A DNA stretch of 64,000 nucleotides from contig NC_037265.1 of assembly GCF_000002425.4 (NCBI RefSeq), forward strand, positions 15,683,934-15,747,933, read 5' to 3'. This document shows, piece after piece, positions 1 through 11,154 of this stretch. A program made the position numbers and the translations under genes. The notes beneath the pieces are model-generated. The model saw only the letters and a list, made by a program, of their open reading frames with translations, had not been told where the DNA came from and made no database searches. Numbering within the stretch: position 1 is the first letter of the stretch; the number at the start of each line of letters is the position of its first letter. The stretch is from Physcomitrium patens. Lineage: Eukaryota; Streptophyta; Bryopsida; Funariales; Funariaceae.

Positions 1-1139
1 AAGCTTGAATAAATTATTATCTGTATTTTGGAAGTATTACTACTTGTTGAGTTGAAGATCAGCATTTGGCTTTGAAATTATATCTAAGGATTTCCACCAA
101 AGACTTACAAGAAGTACAAATTTTTTTATTATATTTTTTTGAAAATACAACAAGAGAAATTAATGCATAAGAAAGTCAAAATAATTTTTGTATGTTATTA
201 ATATATCATTTTTAAAAAAAATATTATTAAATATATATTAATGTATATATTCAATCTCATTTTTGAAAAATTTAAGTGTGCAATAGTGGTTTTTGATGTT
301 AATTCTTGCACAAGTACATTAACAAAGACATGAAAAATAATATCTAAGTATAAAATTGAAAATATACAATGTACTAGAGATATTTTGTAAATGGCCAATT
401 TTTATACTTAATATTATTTAATAAATACTATTAGTCTACTACTTCCTTTATTATTACAAAATATATTTGTAAGTTGCAAAGATCTTTATACTATCTTTAA
501 TGCTATTGGTTGAATTTTTGAATTACTAGCTCTTGACCAACAAGAAAGAGTACAAGTTCAAATATTGAAGCTAGCATCTATAATTGTATAATTAAAAAAT
601 CTAATAATCAATTGATTAAAAGATCAACAATGTAGAGCCTCTAATTATACAAGATACACAAATCTTTTATACAATCAAAAGCTTCATAGTTGGAAGTTAT
701 TGAAGCAAGAGCAAATTTTTATCATTATAAGAATTGCCAAGGACAAAGACACAATGTATGTACTTATTCTATCCAAAATTTAACTATGTCATAAGTCTCT
801 ATAAGTACATCTCATTTATAAAGAAATATATGGTAGCTATATATAATTGGTTACCTACATTTTAAACTAGCTTGTGTGAAGGTGGTGAAAAATTAATTTA
901 TTAACATATAAAGAAGCAATGATTTAATTAAGCAAGCTATATTTTTTTGATTGTTGCACAAATAAAAAAATATTTATATTTATTTGGAAAATTGATTATA
1001 GTATATACATATTTTATGTTTTTTTTTTTTATAAAATACTATATTACAAAAATAATTCGTATGTCTCAAGATGCACACTCTTTATTTGCATAGCTTTATA
1101 TAATGTACAAATTTCATTGATTATGACATTTTTTTTTGG
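1..1139. other. AT-rich sequence without recognisable gene
   Basis: I find no long open frame, LTR edge or conserved motif here. Composition is very A/T-rich with short T runs, for example near 1021-1030. It is probably older decayed repeat or the sequence into which K2 inserted, but nothing supports a named family. Confidence 0.5.
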
Positions 1140-1773
1140 TGTTGGTATCATAGACATCTATATTTATTCCAATAACTATTTAGATAATATGAATGAGTAA
1201 AAGTAGATAAAAATAAATAAATTTGATAATATCTTATAGAAAAGGTTCTTAGAAGCTTCATTAATAAGGCTTTGGCTTTAAATGTGTTTGTAGTTGATTA
1301 GTGGATTAGAAACTTGATCAAAAAATTAGCTTTGTATTATATGTGTTGGTAGCTTGTGGTATAAGTTATTCATGTAGCACACGTTTAATTTTTTTTTTTT
1401 TACAAGTTAGATCTATATCATACAAGTTGGACATATGTTGGAGGTTCTATAGAACGTCACTATATAGCTCTTGGTTACATAGTATACAAAAATAAGAGTG
1501 AGGCTTTTTTCACTTTTTTTGATTTTTTTTTTGCTAGTCTAGTTTCAAATATCTTTAGATTTTAGTCTTTGGCAATAGCCATTCAATTTTCTTCTTGAAT
1601 AAATTTACTTTCTTATTATGATTTTTTTGCTTCTTTTTTATATATATTTTACTTATTTATGTATCTTCTTTAGATTCTTGTCCTTAAAAAATTAACAAGA
1701 ATATATTTATAATATCAAAGTTGTATCTTTTCTTAATTAAGAATAGATTATTATTTTTTCTTAATAAAATATA
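1140..1773 (+). repeat. K2 5' LTR
   Basis: It starts TGTTGGTATCATAGACATC and shares with the K1 LTRs an ordered series of blocks: AGTAGATAAAAATAAATAAAT, a GTTCTTAGAAGCTTCAT block, the TCAAAAAATTA block, and AAGAGTGAGGCTTTTTTCAC. The same blocks occur in reverse complement in K1. The right edge is approximate because the PBS is degenerate. Confidence 0.6.
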
Positions 1774-2900
1774 AGCATATTAGAAGTTTTAAATTATCGA
1801 ATTCTAAACTGATTTCATTCTTAGTATTTTTTTTTGATTTCAAGCCTTCTCTTCTACTCGTCTTAAGCAATATTGTACATCTATTTTTTATTACATTATT
1901 ATAATAGAGCTTATTGAAATAAAAAGTGTAATGATACAAATACAAGAAGAATTGTAGGAATTAATGCTTGCAATGTATGAATTCAATTTACTAGTACAAT
2001 TAGTAATAAGATTGGTAGAAAGTAAAGATATAGAAATGATTGAAGCTGCTTCAACATCTATACCAAATCATGTTATTTCTCCCATAGTGGAACATCGTTC
2101 AAGTATAAGAGAACCAAGAGTTGCCTTGCTTAAGAAGTTTGATGTCACAAGATTAAAATTTTGAAGATTTATTAATATAGTATAATTAGTAATTGAACTT
2201 CAATCTCAAAGCTATCATATTCCAAGATTACAAGTTAGGTTTATTAAAATACTACTTTCAAATTCTACTTTTTTTTAATTTTTATCTTTTTTTTTAATGA
2301 TATAATCTAATATTAGATAATTTAGAGGCTTTTTTAACAAAGTTTTGATCTATGTATAGAGAACATGATGTAATTTGTATTACAACAACAAGATTTGTAT
2401 TTTATAATAAAACAATTAATCAATGACATTATGTATTTTATAATTTTAATAACTTGTGATTAATATCAACTCAAATAATACTAGACTTATTAGCAAATTC
2501 TTCTATGGATTATAATATGAAGTAAAAAATTTGATGTTCAACTTACTTGATCCTAAAATATAAAATCAAGCAATCAACTTTGCAATGAAATATAACAATT
2601 GGCATTTCAATTTTGATGTGAAAGTTGTAGAAGTAAGCTTCAACTTTTTTATAATTAAATGACAATACTAATATCTTTTCAACACATACATTTAAAAATG
2701 GAAGATATGCAAATTGATACAATATGTTTCATACCTCTTATTGAACAAAAAAAGACTCATTGTCATCAAAAAAGATTGTATTTGTATTGTGGCAAATTTG
2801 AGCACACTATCTAATATTATTCAAAAAAATAATGTAACCACAAAATGAGGAATATGGTTGTTAAAGAAGACAATATGTCACAAACATACAAATTTATTTA
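1774..2900 (+). pseudogene. gag: K2 gag remnant
   Basis: Gag is the structural protein that packages element RNA. The longest open part is 1964-2164, ending in a segment like VALLKKFDVTRLKF. That segment corresponds to the stretch just before the capsid-like region in K1 and K3 (K3 has ...KFEKTRLKF near 61710). A zinc-knuckle remnant, YLYCGKFEHT, lies near 2780-2815 and matches the K1 knuckle at about 55310-55370. Many stops and frame changes interrupt the rest. Assignment rests on similarity to the other two copies in this window, so it is moderate. Confidence 0.5.
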
Positions 2901-3975
2901 GATAAAAAATACTAGGTAGAAAGTAAATGTAGGTAGCTTTGATATTATCTTATGGCAAAACTTTTTAGAAGCTTTATTGTGAGCTAAAATAAACTTCTAG
3001 TAGTTAGAAGTTTATTCTAATTCATAATAAGTGAATTAATTATATAAATTTAAAAGTTATGGTTATTATTTAGGACTTAATAAAATCACTCTTTAATCTT
3101 TTTAAATAATTTAAAGCATCAAGCTAAAATTCTACTACTAATTCACATTCACAATAATAAATTACTTAATAATTTAATGCCAAAAGTTTTAATTTTTAAT
3201 TTAATTAAAATTCATCTATTTATAAAAAATCATCTAAGTATAAGTTATCATTTATAAATATCTTTTTATCTATAAATAATCTTTTATCTATTTTTAAAAT
3301 TTATCTATTCTTAAAAAATTATCTTTAATTAAAATCTTCTTCCAACATCTATTTGTGCATAATCATAATTTAATTGTATTCTAACCTAATTGTATTTCAA
3401 TCTAATTTAGGTTCATTAAACTATTAGTTTTTTCTTTAAAAATTACTTTCACTCTGACATTGGCACTTTGAGTGTTTATATAGAAACTTAGGATGCATTG
3501 TTCCTCTGATGCTAATCTTCTTCAATGACAATCTATTCTTCACCTAAACTATCTTCAAAGCAATGACATCTTCTTCAAACTACTTCCATAACTCAATTTT
3601 CAACTACACCTTACATCTATTTTTGATTTTGTCAAATTGCAAGTAGCAATTAGTATATATATAAATAATATAGAAAATTTATAATATAAAGAACATGATC
3701 AAAGATGAATATTTTTAGTCTACTTGCATCAAAATTATGACTTAAATTCCTACTTCAATGTCCAAAATCAAAGACTTCAAGAACATTAAAATTAGAATAA
3801 TTATATAGTCATAATGAATTTGATATAATGTTGTATATACATGCTATGGTTATCGATGATGTTTGCTATAGAATCCACTAAGGTGATGCACCTTTTTGAG
3901 ATAAGTACAAAGAAATTACAAACTTAAGTGAAGATGTGCTTGATGTGGATATTAGCATTGTTATGATCAAATGTG
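2901..3975. other. AT-rich interval, no gene
   Basis: Between the K2 gag remnant and the left target duplication of K1 I see no coding motif. A block near 2938-2985 resembles part of the K-family LTR. The rest is unassigned. Confidence 0.4.
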
Positions 3976-3980
3976 GCTCG
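3976..3980. repeat. K1 target-site duplication, left copy
   Basis: GCTCG here and GCTCC at 56932-56936 flank the outer edges of the two K1 LTRs and match at 4 of 5 bases. This fits a 5-bp Ty3-type duplication with one later mutation. It suggests K1 and its ~47 kb of nested elements went in as a single original insertion. Confidence 0.5.
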
Positions 3981-4560
3981 AACTCATTCCTTAGATATTT
4001 TAAATTAAATATCCCTTATTGTTAAGAACTTGACTTTTAAAGAAAAAAAATCCTCAATACACTCTTGTGTCACTAAAAGAAACTAGAAAGTCATTCAAAG
4101 ATGATATAATATTGAACTAGAATGATTATTGCCAAAAAATAAGAAAACTAGAAAGTCTTGAAATAAGCCTAAGGACTAAAAAGATGTTGACAAGAGTGAA
4201 GAAGGCTTCACTCTTGCCTCCATATATACTCTTAATTAGGAACTATATAGCAATGTCGTATAGGACCTCTAAAATATTTTGACTTTGCAAGATACATATT
4301 TTAACTTGTAAGTCAAGTTTTCTATATGTGTGCCATATAGTTAGCTTCTTTTACAAGCTACCAATATATGGTTAATTTTTTGACCAAGTTACTAACATAT
4401 CAATTAACTATAAACACATATAAAATCAAAGCAATGTCTATGAAGTTTCTAAGAAGCTTTTCTAGAAGGTATTATGAAATTTATTTATTTTTATCTACTT
4501 TTACATACTTCTATCTAATCATATAGGTATTTACTAGTGTATCTATCTATATTTGTGACA
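3981..4560 (-). repeat. K1 3' LTR
   Basis: On the minus strand it begins TGTCACAAATATAG and is preceded by a good polypurine tract. About 520 bp align in direct orientation with 56408-56931, including the 'cttcactcttgcctcc' and 'tatgtgtgccatata' blocks. The inner 50-60 bp are more diverged. The length of 580 bp is close to the other LTR (about 586 bp). Confidence 0.75.
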
Positions 4561-4757
4561 TTATTCCCTCTTCTAGGAAAGAATTCCATGAGGAGCGGTC
4601 TTCATATGTTGAGAAAATCCAAGATGTGATAAATTATATTTGCTACATACTTTGATCTTTGTTCCATTCGAAGATAGTTGATAGGTCTTCTTAGCTATCA
4701 ATACTATCTCAAATCAAGGCAAGAAGACCATCTTATTATTTGATTGTTATTAAGGCC
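4561..4757 (-). other. K1 3' end of internal region with polypurine tract
   Basis: Read on the minus strand, the sequence ends CCTAGAAGAGGGAATAA directly against the TGTCA start of the 3' LTR. This is a classic polypurine tract for plus-strand DNA priming. The remaining ~180 bp are the end of the K1 internal region, severed from the rest of K1 (at 51443) by the nested block. Confidence 0.65.
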
Positions 4758-5470
4758 TATAGAATAGATAGAAATTGGTTTTTATAGGACATTGGTTAGA
4801 TATTGGTAAAATTGATTAATCATCCATAAGGCAGTGAATTTACAAGGTAGGATGGATGATTTAGTTAAAAAAAGTAGTTAAGTAAGAAATATTGGTTAAA
4901 ATCTCTGTTTCAAGGTAAGTATAAATTAATTGAAGAAGAAGTAGAAAAGACCAAACTATGATAGTCATGAGTGGGATAAGCTTAGTGCTACCTCTTGTCT
5001 TTATTTATTTTTTTTTATAGAAGAAGGATAATGTATAGATTTTGAATAATATGAAGTGAAATTTTGTAATAAAAGAAAGATTTGATTTATATGATGTCAA
5101 ATGAGAAATTAAATTTATTGTATGCTGAATTATAAGTGGAGAATTGGAAAGTCAAGAATTAAAGATGTTTGTGAAATAAAGATATGAATGAGAGAAATAT
5201 AATATATTGATTATGGAAAGTTAAAAGTATTCTATAAAAAGAAGTCTATAGAGTCTAGAATAGTGTAAAGTAGATTACTAGGAATGACAATTAATTTTGG
5301 AGAATTCTAGTGATTGGATTATAGAATGTTTTATGCAGTCTTTTAAGATAGTGCAATATTACATATTATTGTTATAAGTTTGGAGAGGAGAAGAGACAAT
5401 GAATGCATAAGATAGAATTATCAATTGTAATATTTATTTGTTAGAGGAAAAATTGATAGAATGTGGAAGG
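4758..5470 (+). repeat. T1 5' LTR, upstream portion
   Basis: It starts TATAGAATAGATAG (TG mutated to TA) and aligns, in reverse complement, with the T1 3' LTR fragment at 21178-21755. Shared features include the conserved 'tatgatagtcatgagtggg' stretch. The LTR stops at 5470 where T3 begins. Its missing downstream part is at 30090-30253 on the other strand, flush with the edge of T4. The two cut ends share a 5-bp duplication (GAAGG at 5466-5470, AAAGG as the complement of 30249-30253). Confidence 0.7.
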
Positions 5471-6239
5471 TGTAGAATATGTAAATAAATTTTGTGGTAA
5501 GTTACTGGTTGGTTATTGATAACATTCAAAATTAGACTTAAGATTAGGTAGTTTAGTTGATAATAATAGGTTTTTAGTAGAACAAATGGTTAAGAATTCA
5601 AAGGTTCATAACCTTTGGAATGTGTTGGCGGACGGTCCAACTTTTGGTAGGATAAAGAGGTTGAGAAATGGAGATCGAGGCTAGACTGTGATAGTTGTAA
5701 GCCAGAGTAAGCTTGGTGCTACTTCTTTGTTTTCTTTGATTTTATTATTTTCTTATGAAGAATTATGATTGAAAGAAGTATTGTTAAAATTATGATTAGA
5801 ATATTATGGAATATGACTTTGGACTGACCGTTTTGGAGAAAATCTGTGACCTTGAGAATTGAGATTATTGAATTGTATTATATTAAGTGAAGATATTGAA
5901 TTTTGTGTGATGAATTAAGAAACTAAATATAATAAGTAAGCTAGAGATGAGTAATTAAATATATATAAACTACAAAGAGAGTAAGTGGGAGATGAACTAA
6001 TAAGAATATGAAAGTATTGTTGAATTGATATTCGTAGAATGGATTATGTATTGAATTAAGATAGAAGTAGTAAGCCTTGGTGTTTTATAGTTTGATAATT
6101 GATTTCAGATAGCTAGAATATAGTCAATTGTGACACTAACAGATCTAATTTATATAACCAGTCTTTCTCCATGTTCAAACCCACCTCTATTAATTCAATT
6201 GCTTTGATATATTGAAGCTTGAACACAACGAGAACAACA
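5471..6239 (+). repeat. T3 5' LTR
   Basis: It starts TGTAGAATATGTAAATAAA and ends ACGAGAACAACA, followed by a 3-base spacer and the PBS. It has the same 769-bp length as the copies at 14298-15066 and 30254-31022. Its U3 part shares substitutions with the T3 3' LTR. Near its U5 end (about 6150-6185) it instead shares a cluster of substitutions with the T4 5' LTR. Confidence 0.9.
5962..5969 (+). promoter_or_regulatory. candidate TATA box in T3 5' LTR
   Basis: TATATAAA lies in a block (ATATATAAACTACAAAG) kept in all four T3/T4 LTRs, for example in reverse complement near 47470-47490 and 30515-30530. Its position about two thirds into the LTR suits a U3/R promoter. This is motif-based only. Confidence 0.35.
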
Positions 6240-6242
6240 TTT

Positions 6243-6260
6243 TGGCACCGCTGCCGGGGA
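6243..6260 (+). other. T3 primer-binding site (tRNA-Asp type)
   Basis: TGGCACCGCTGCCGGGGA sits three bases after the LTR. It differs at two positions from TGGCGCCGTTGCCGGGGA, the complement of the 3' end of plant tRNA-Asp, which Athila-type elements use to prime minus-strand DNA. Confidence 0.8.
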
Positions 6261-6410
6261 AATGATAACAATATAAAATATTAGAAATTGATTGTATGGC
6301 AGATGGAATTATATGTTGGATGAGAATGTGAGAAGAACCAGTTTTAGGGTTACAAATATGTGAGTTATAATTCAAGGCAGTATTGATTTTGTAAAGAAGA
6401 ATGAAAGATT

Positions 6411-8602
6411 ATGAGTGATAATCATGAAGGAGAGGATTATCAAAGAATTATTTGACAAATAAAAGAAAGACATGAGCGATTATGCATAAGAAATCTCCTA
6501 CAGAAACGACAAAAAAGAATTGTAGGTCTAAGTAAAACTAAAAGAAGAAAAATTCAAATTCAAATAGCAAGGAGACTAGTGATAACACCAATGGCGATGG
6601 GAGTGCTAGAAGTACCAATTACGATATAAATGGGAGCAGTACAAGACTGCACTACAAGTATGGCACCATTATCTACTTTTAGTGATTGGTCGGGCTCTGA
6701 TCCCAATCACTATATATTTCAATTCTTGATAGTCTGCATGGCTAATAACAATAGAACTAAAGACATTTGATTGAGATGGTTGCTAGCAACTTTCAAAGAT
6801 ACAACTTTTAAATGGTATAATTGGCAACCAGTAAATAGATTTTCTAATTGGGAGGCCTTGAGGAATGCCTTCCTAACTCATTTTAGACCAATTGGATTTG
6901 AAGATCGGCTTAGAGAAGGTTTGATGAATAGTAGGATGTTTGTGAGAGAATCAGTAGAGTCCTATTATTGCCGGATCATGGATATACTTCGTAAATGGCC
7001 AAATAATCAAATAGTAGATGCGTTTATATTATCAATATTAATTAATGGTTTGCATCCACCAGAATTGAAAATATTTGTAAAAGAGGCTCAAGTAGCTACG
7101 ATAGAGGGATTGTTGGCACAAGCAAAGATATGGGAAGAATGTCATTATGACCAATTGGTAACAATGGGAGCCACGATGATTCCAAGTTTAGAAAGCCAAC
7201 AAATACAATCGAGAAATGTATCGATGGATAATTATCCACAAATGGCTACCTCCAATATGAAGAATGTTATGTTGCATAAACCAATTAATGCTATCCTATT
7301 TCAAGCAATAGCACCAATAATAATGACACCTTATTTTACATCACCAACCTATCAACAATCGGAGTTGTTCACAAATACAACTATTAAAGATCCAAATGAA
7401 GCCTTGTTATTAAATCTAACAAAGAAGATAGAAGAATTAGCTGTGAATTTGGATAAAGATAAAGAGAAACAACATAAGCCTTCTAATACGAGACCTAATG
7501 TATGGTGTAATAATTATAAGGGACAAGGTCATTTAGATATTGAATGTCCATCACCCAGAAAAACAGATGTTCAATATACATTTTGTGGAGGAAAGCACCC
7601 TATCCAAAATTGTTGGCATTTACAAAGGCAACAATAGTTCGATAACTAGATGTTAATAGAGCCAACTCAATAAGATGTAAATCATGTACAGAATGGAAAT
7701 ATGGGTGGTTGAAATAATAATCACCCAAATCGATCTAATTGTGGCTTTGGAAATTTTTAAAATACTATTTATAATCCGGTTTATGGAATAAATATACAGA
7801 ACGGTGGAAATAATCAAGGGGATAATCTCCAAACTATACCAATTCAGTAGTCCAATTTTCGACAAGTAGCAACTGGTCAGCTAGGATCATTTACTATGGC
7901 TATCTGGAATCGGCCTAGTAGATATATTCTAGTGGAGACTTCAAGTGTACCTAACGGTATGGGCCGAAAACCACTATGTTGCTATCGGTGTTGGCAAATT
8001 GGTCATTATGCTAGTGAATATCCTAATCCAAGATTTATAGACAAATATGCTCTAGTATGTGGAAATTGCAAGCAATCGGGTCATTTTCATTATCAATGCA
8101 ATGTTCTATTTAACTCTAATAATGATGATCAGAAGATACAATTGACTATGCAAATTGTAAAGGAAAAAAATAACGGGACACAGGAATCACCAGTTCATCA
8201 GGTAGAAGTAGTCCAAGTTGTCCTTACAAGAAATCAATAGAAGGATAAAGAACCAATTCAAATATTGGAGGAACCAATTCTTATAAATTACGATAGACTG
8301 TTATCGAGCAAAAGTAACCTAGTACAAATTTCGAGCAGAAATCCAAAATAAGACGTGGGTCAATCTTCTCCATTTAGTCCTGTTAGTATATTTGGTCAAC
8401 CACCAAATTCCAAGGAACCAATATCAGTCCAATTGGGAGAACAATCTTACTCATTGAAAGAACCAATTTTACAAGCTCCATCAAATTTAGTTCCAATAGC
8501 TTTATCAATTTCCAATATAGAGAAAACCAATTTACTTATGTCGATGTCTAGGACTAGGAAGAAGAAATGGACATTGGAAATTACTACTAATATAAAATCA
8601 TA
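6411..8602 (+). pseudogene. gag: T3 gag with zinc knuckles
   Basis: Start ATG at 6411 (reading MSDNHEGEDYQR) matches the T4 start at about 47050. A capsid-like region follows, with APLSTFSDWSGSDPN, WLLATFKDTTFKWY and FLTHFRPIGFEDRLRE. The nucleocapsid part has four knuckle-type motifs. The first is WCNNYKGQGHLDIEC (second Cys changed to Tyr) and the second is FCGGKHPIQNCW. The third is CYRCWQIGHYASEY (last Cys lost) and the fourth is CGNCKQSGHFHYQC. Twelve in-frame stops interrupt it, but the frame is the same from 6411 into protease, so Gag-Pol was probably one polyprotein. Dead as it stands. Confidence 0.8.
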
Positions 8603-9596
8603 AGATATTCTAAAAGATTTGGGTACCGTACAGCCTACGATTTCTATGAAGCAACTATTGGCAATAGCACCTGAGTGTCGAACTATCTTAAATTCTTCAT
8701 TAATTTGTCGTAGATGTCAAAATAAAGAAATCCAAGAAGTAAGTTCGAATCCTGATCCAAGTGCACCAACAATTGATGTCTCAATTAATGGAGTGTTAGT
8801 ATCGAGAGTACAAGTAGATGGAGGATTTAGTGTAAATCTTATGAATGCCGCTACAATGGAAGAGTTGGATTTGGATCACTTATTGCCCACTACAGTGGTT
8901 TTGATAATGGCCGTCTCCAGTCGAGTTAAACCTATGGATATTTTACAAAGTATTAATACAAAAATTATGGGGATTACATACAAAATTGATTATATTGTTT
9001 TCTGATTACAAAGCTCTATATTGTCATATCTAATTTTATTGAAGTGACTGTGGTTGTATCAATCTAAAGCTCAAAATGACTGGGGCCGTGGTACATTGAT
9101 AATTAGAAAAGGTAATAATAAAATTGTGCTTTAAATGTACCCTCTCTAATATCACGACGAAACTCAATTTTCTAGTTCAAAATTCACGTCAGATAGTGAA
9201 GATGAGTCTACAGAAGAAGAAATTGGTGCACTTGATCCAATTTTTGCTGATACAAGACAGGATGTTAATCACGTTAGTGCTATAGAACTGAAGTTGGAAA
9301 GTTCTAATTTGTTGGATTTTATGAAAGATTTTGGAATTGAGCACAATATTATTCCAAAGACTCATGAAATTCCACAATATCAACCAATTAATTTAGATAT
9401 AGGGAAGGTTCTCCAAATCATTCAAATTTATGATGGTATAAAAGGCAAAGAGAAAGAAATTTGGGTGTATTACTTTTTAACGAATAAAACTACTTTTGTA
9501 TGATCGTATGTGGATTTGAAAGGAATTCTAACTGAAGTTTGTAAACATCGAATCATATTGAAGGAAAATGCTACACCAATAAGCCAAAGATAACAT
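8603..9596 (+). pseudogene. T3 protease and linker to RT
   Basis: This part would cut the polyprotein. The active-site-like segment is VQVDGGFSVNLMN (about 8810-8850), with D-G-G in place of the usual D-S/T-G. The same DGG occurs in T1, T2, T4 and T5, so it is a family trait and not a local mutation. A hydrophobic segment near KIDYIVF follows. The linker (9121-9596) is acidic (DSEDESTEEEIGALDP) before a conserved block on first sight of RT. Stops include those at about 9003 and 9501. Confidence 0.7.
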
Positions 9597-10419
9597 CAAC
9601 TTAATCCAAAATACTCACTTATGGTAAAAGGAGAACTAAATAAACTCTTGGAGGTTGGATTTATCTATCCAATTTCTTTCAGTGAATGGATTTCACTAAT
9701 TGTTATAGAACCGAAAAAGAATGGAAAATTTCACATCTGTCAAGATTTTTGTAAATTAAATGTGACTACCAGGATAGATTATTTTCTTTTACCATTCATG
9801 GATAGTATATTGGATGTTGTCATTAGACATGAATGTCATTCATTTCTTGATGGATTCTCTGTTTTTAATGAAGTTAAAATTGTAAAATAAGACTAGTTAA
9901 AAACTACTTTTACTATGAAATGGGGGACCTTTGTCTATAAGGTTATGCCATTTGGGCTTTGTAATGCACCAGCTATATTTCAAAGGGTAATGATGTAAGA
10001 ATTCCAAGATTATCTATGCATTTCAATGGAAATATTTCTAGATGATTTTTGTACATTTAGTATAAGGGCCAAACATATAGAATGTCTAGATCAATGTTTG
10101 AATCAATGTGCCAAATATGGAATTTCTTTAAATTCAAAAAAGTACTAATTTGGTGTGCTTTCTGGTAAACTATTGGATCATATAATTTCAATGGCACGCA
10201 TTGCTATAGATCTGGATTAAATTAAGATTATAGTAGAATTAAAGCAACCAGACACTGTTACTAGTGTTCGAGCATTTGTTGGCCATGTCAATTATTATCG
10301 GCAATTTATTTATCTATTCACAGTTATATGCCTTCTCTTGACAAATCTCTTGAAAAAACCACCAATCAATAAAACCAGTCTAATTTGGACAAAAGAATGT
10401 ACAATTACATTCAAAGCAT
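9597..10419 (+). pseudogene. T3 reverse transcriptase remnant
   Basis: RT copies element RNA into DNA. Recognisable RT blocks in order: LEVGFIYPISFSEWIS, GKFHICQDFCKLN, HECHSFLDGFS with the first catalytic Asp, YKVMPFGLCNAPA, and EIFLDDFCTF, which is the F-x-D-D catalytic box, intact. GHVNYYRQFIYLF closes the thumb region. Stops interrupt it in several places (for example about 9888, 9996 and 10144). The GHE.(Y/H)SFLDGFS..N and FLDDF versions are typical of the Athila/Tat side of Ty3 elements, in agreement with the tRNA-Asp PBS. Confidence 0.8.
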
Positions 10420-10850
10420 TGAAATAGAAATTGGTTTCAACACCAATATTGGTGGCACCTTGTTGGACAAAACCATTCCAAGTTTATGTAGATGCATCTA
10501 ATATTGCGATTGGTTCTGTGCTAAGCCAAAAAGATGACCGCAGTTTTGATCACCCTATTTATTATGCAAGTCGTCAATTCGTAGCAGCTGAAAGAAATTA
10601 TATAACAACCAAAAGAAAAGCATTGGGGATGATTTATTCTGTACAAAATTTTTGACATTATCTTTTTGGTTATAAATTTGTTTTCCATGTCAACCATAAT
10701 GCTTTAAAATATATGATTAATAAGCCTAAACTGAGTGGTTGTATTGTACGATGGATTTTACTCTTGCAGGATTTTGACTTTACTATTCAGATAAGACCTG
10801 AAAAATCATATTCCAATGCGGACCATTTATCTCGATTATCCAATATATTG
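10420..10850 (+). pseudogene. T3 RNase H remnant
   Basis: RNase H degrades the RNA strand during reverse transcription. Visible motifs: APCWTKPFQVYVDASN with the first Asp, IGSVLSQKD, YYASRQFVAAERNY, then RWILLLQDFDFTI and ADHLSRLSNI at the end. A TGA at 10653-10655 directly after VQNF occurs at the same codon in T4 and T5. In T2 this codon is TGG, so CGA or CGG is the likely ancestor. Confidence 0.8.
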
Positions 10851-11154
10851 GATAATGAACCCATTAACGATGCACTATCTGATGCAGAAATTTTTGTGGT
10901 AGATGTAATTACTCCAAAGTATAGTGAAATAATTCAATACTTGATATTTCAAATCTTTTTACCTAATTTTAATGAAAAGCTTAAATGACGCTTAATATTA
11001 AAATGTGCACCTTATACGATGATTGGTGAAGCTTTATATAAACAAGGAAAAGATGGATTTTTGTAATGCTATATTTATTAGACTGAAGTGAGTACTATAT
11101 TGGAAGGTTGCCACTTGGACAGTTGTGGTGGATATTTTGTGGGGGACAGCACAG
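10851..11154 (+). pseudogene. T3 integrase, N-terminal part (before S1)
   Basis: This holds the RNaseH-integrase connection and the start of the HHCC zinc-binding domain, ILEGCHLDSCGGYFVGDST. The frame stops at 11154 where S1 begins. Subtracting S1 and one 4-bp duplication makes it continue at 12432 in the correct phase (codon G|CG), so the gene was intact there before S1 arrived. Confidence 0.75.

Larger units (their letters stand above)
1140..2900 (+). mobile_element. K2: partial chromovirus-like LTR retrotransposon (5' LTR and gag only)
   Basis: A 5' LTR-like block is followed by a decayed PBS (about 1775-1786, resembling the initiator-Met PBS TGGTATCAGAG) and then gag remnants to about 2900. 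The LTR aligns with the reverse complement of the K1 LTRs at 3981-4560 and 56346-56931, so K2 is the same family in the opposite orientation. I recognise no protease, reverse transcriptase or integrase after gag. A short LTR-like stretch near 2938-2985 may be a fragment of a second LTR. The copy is far more decayed than the T elements. Confidence 0.6.
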
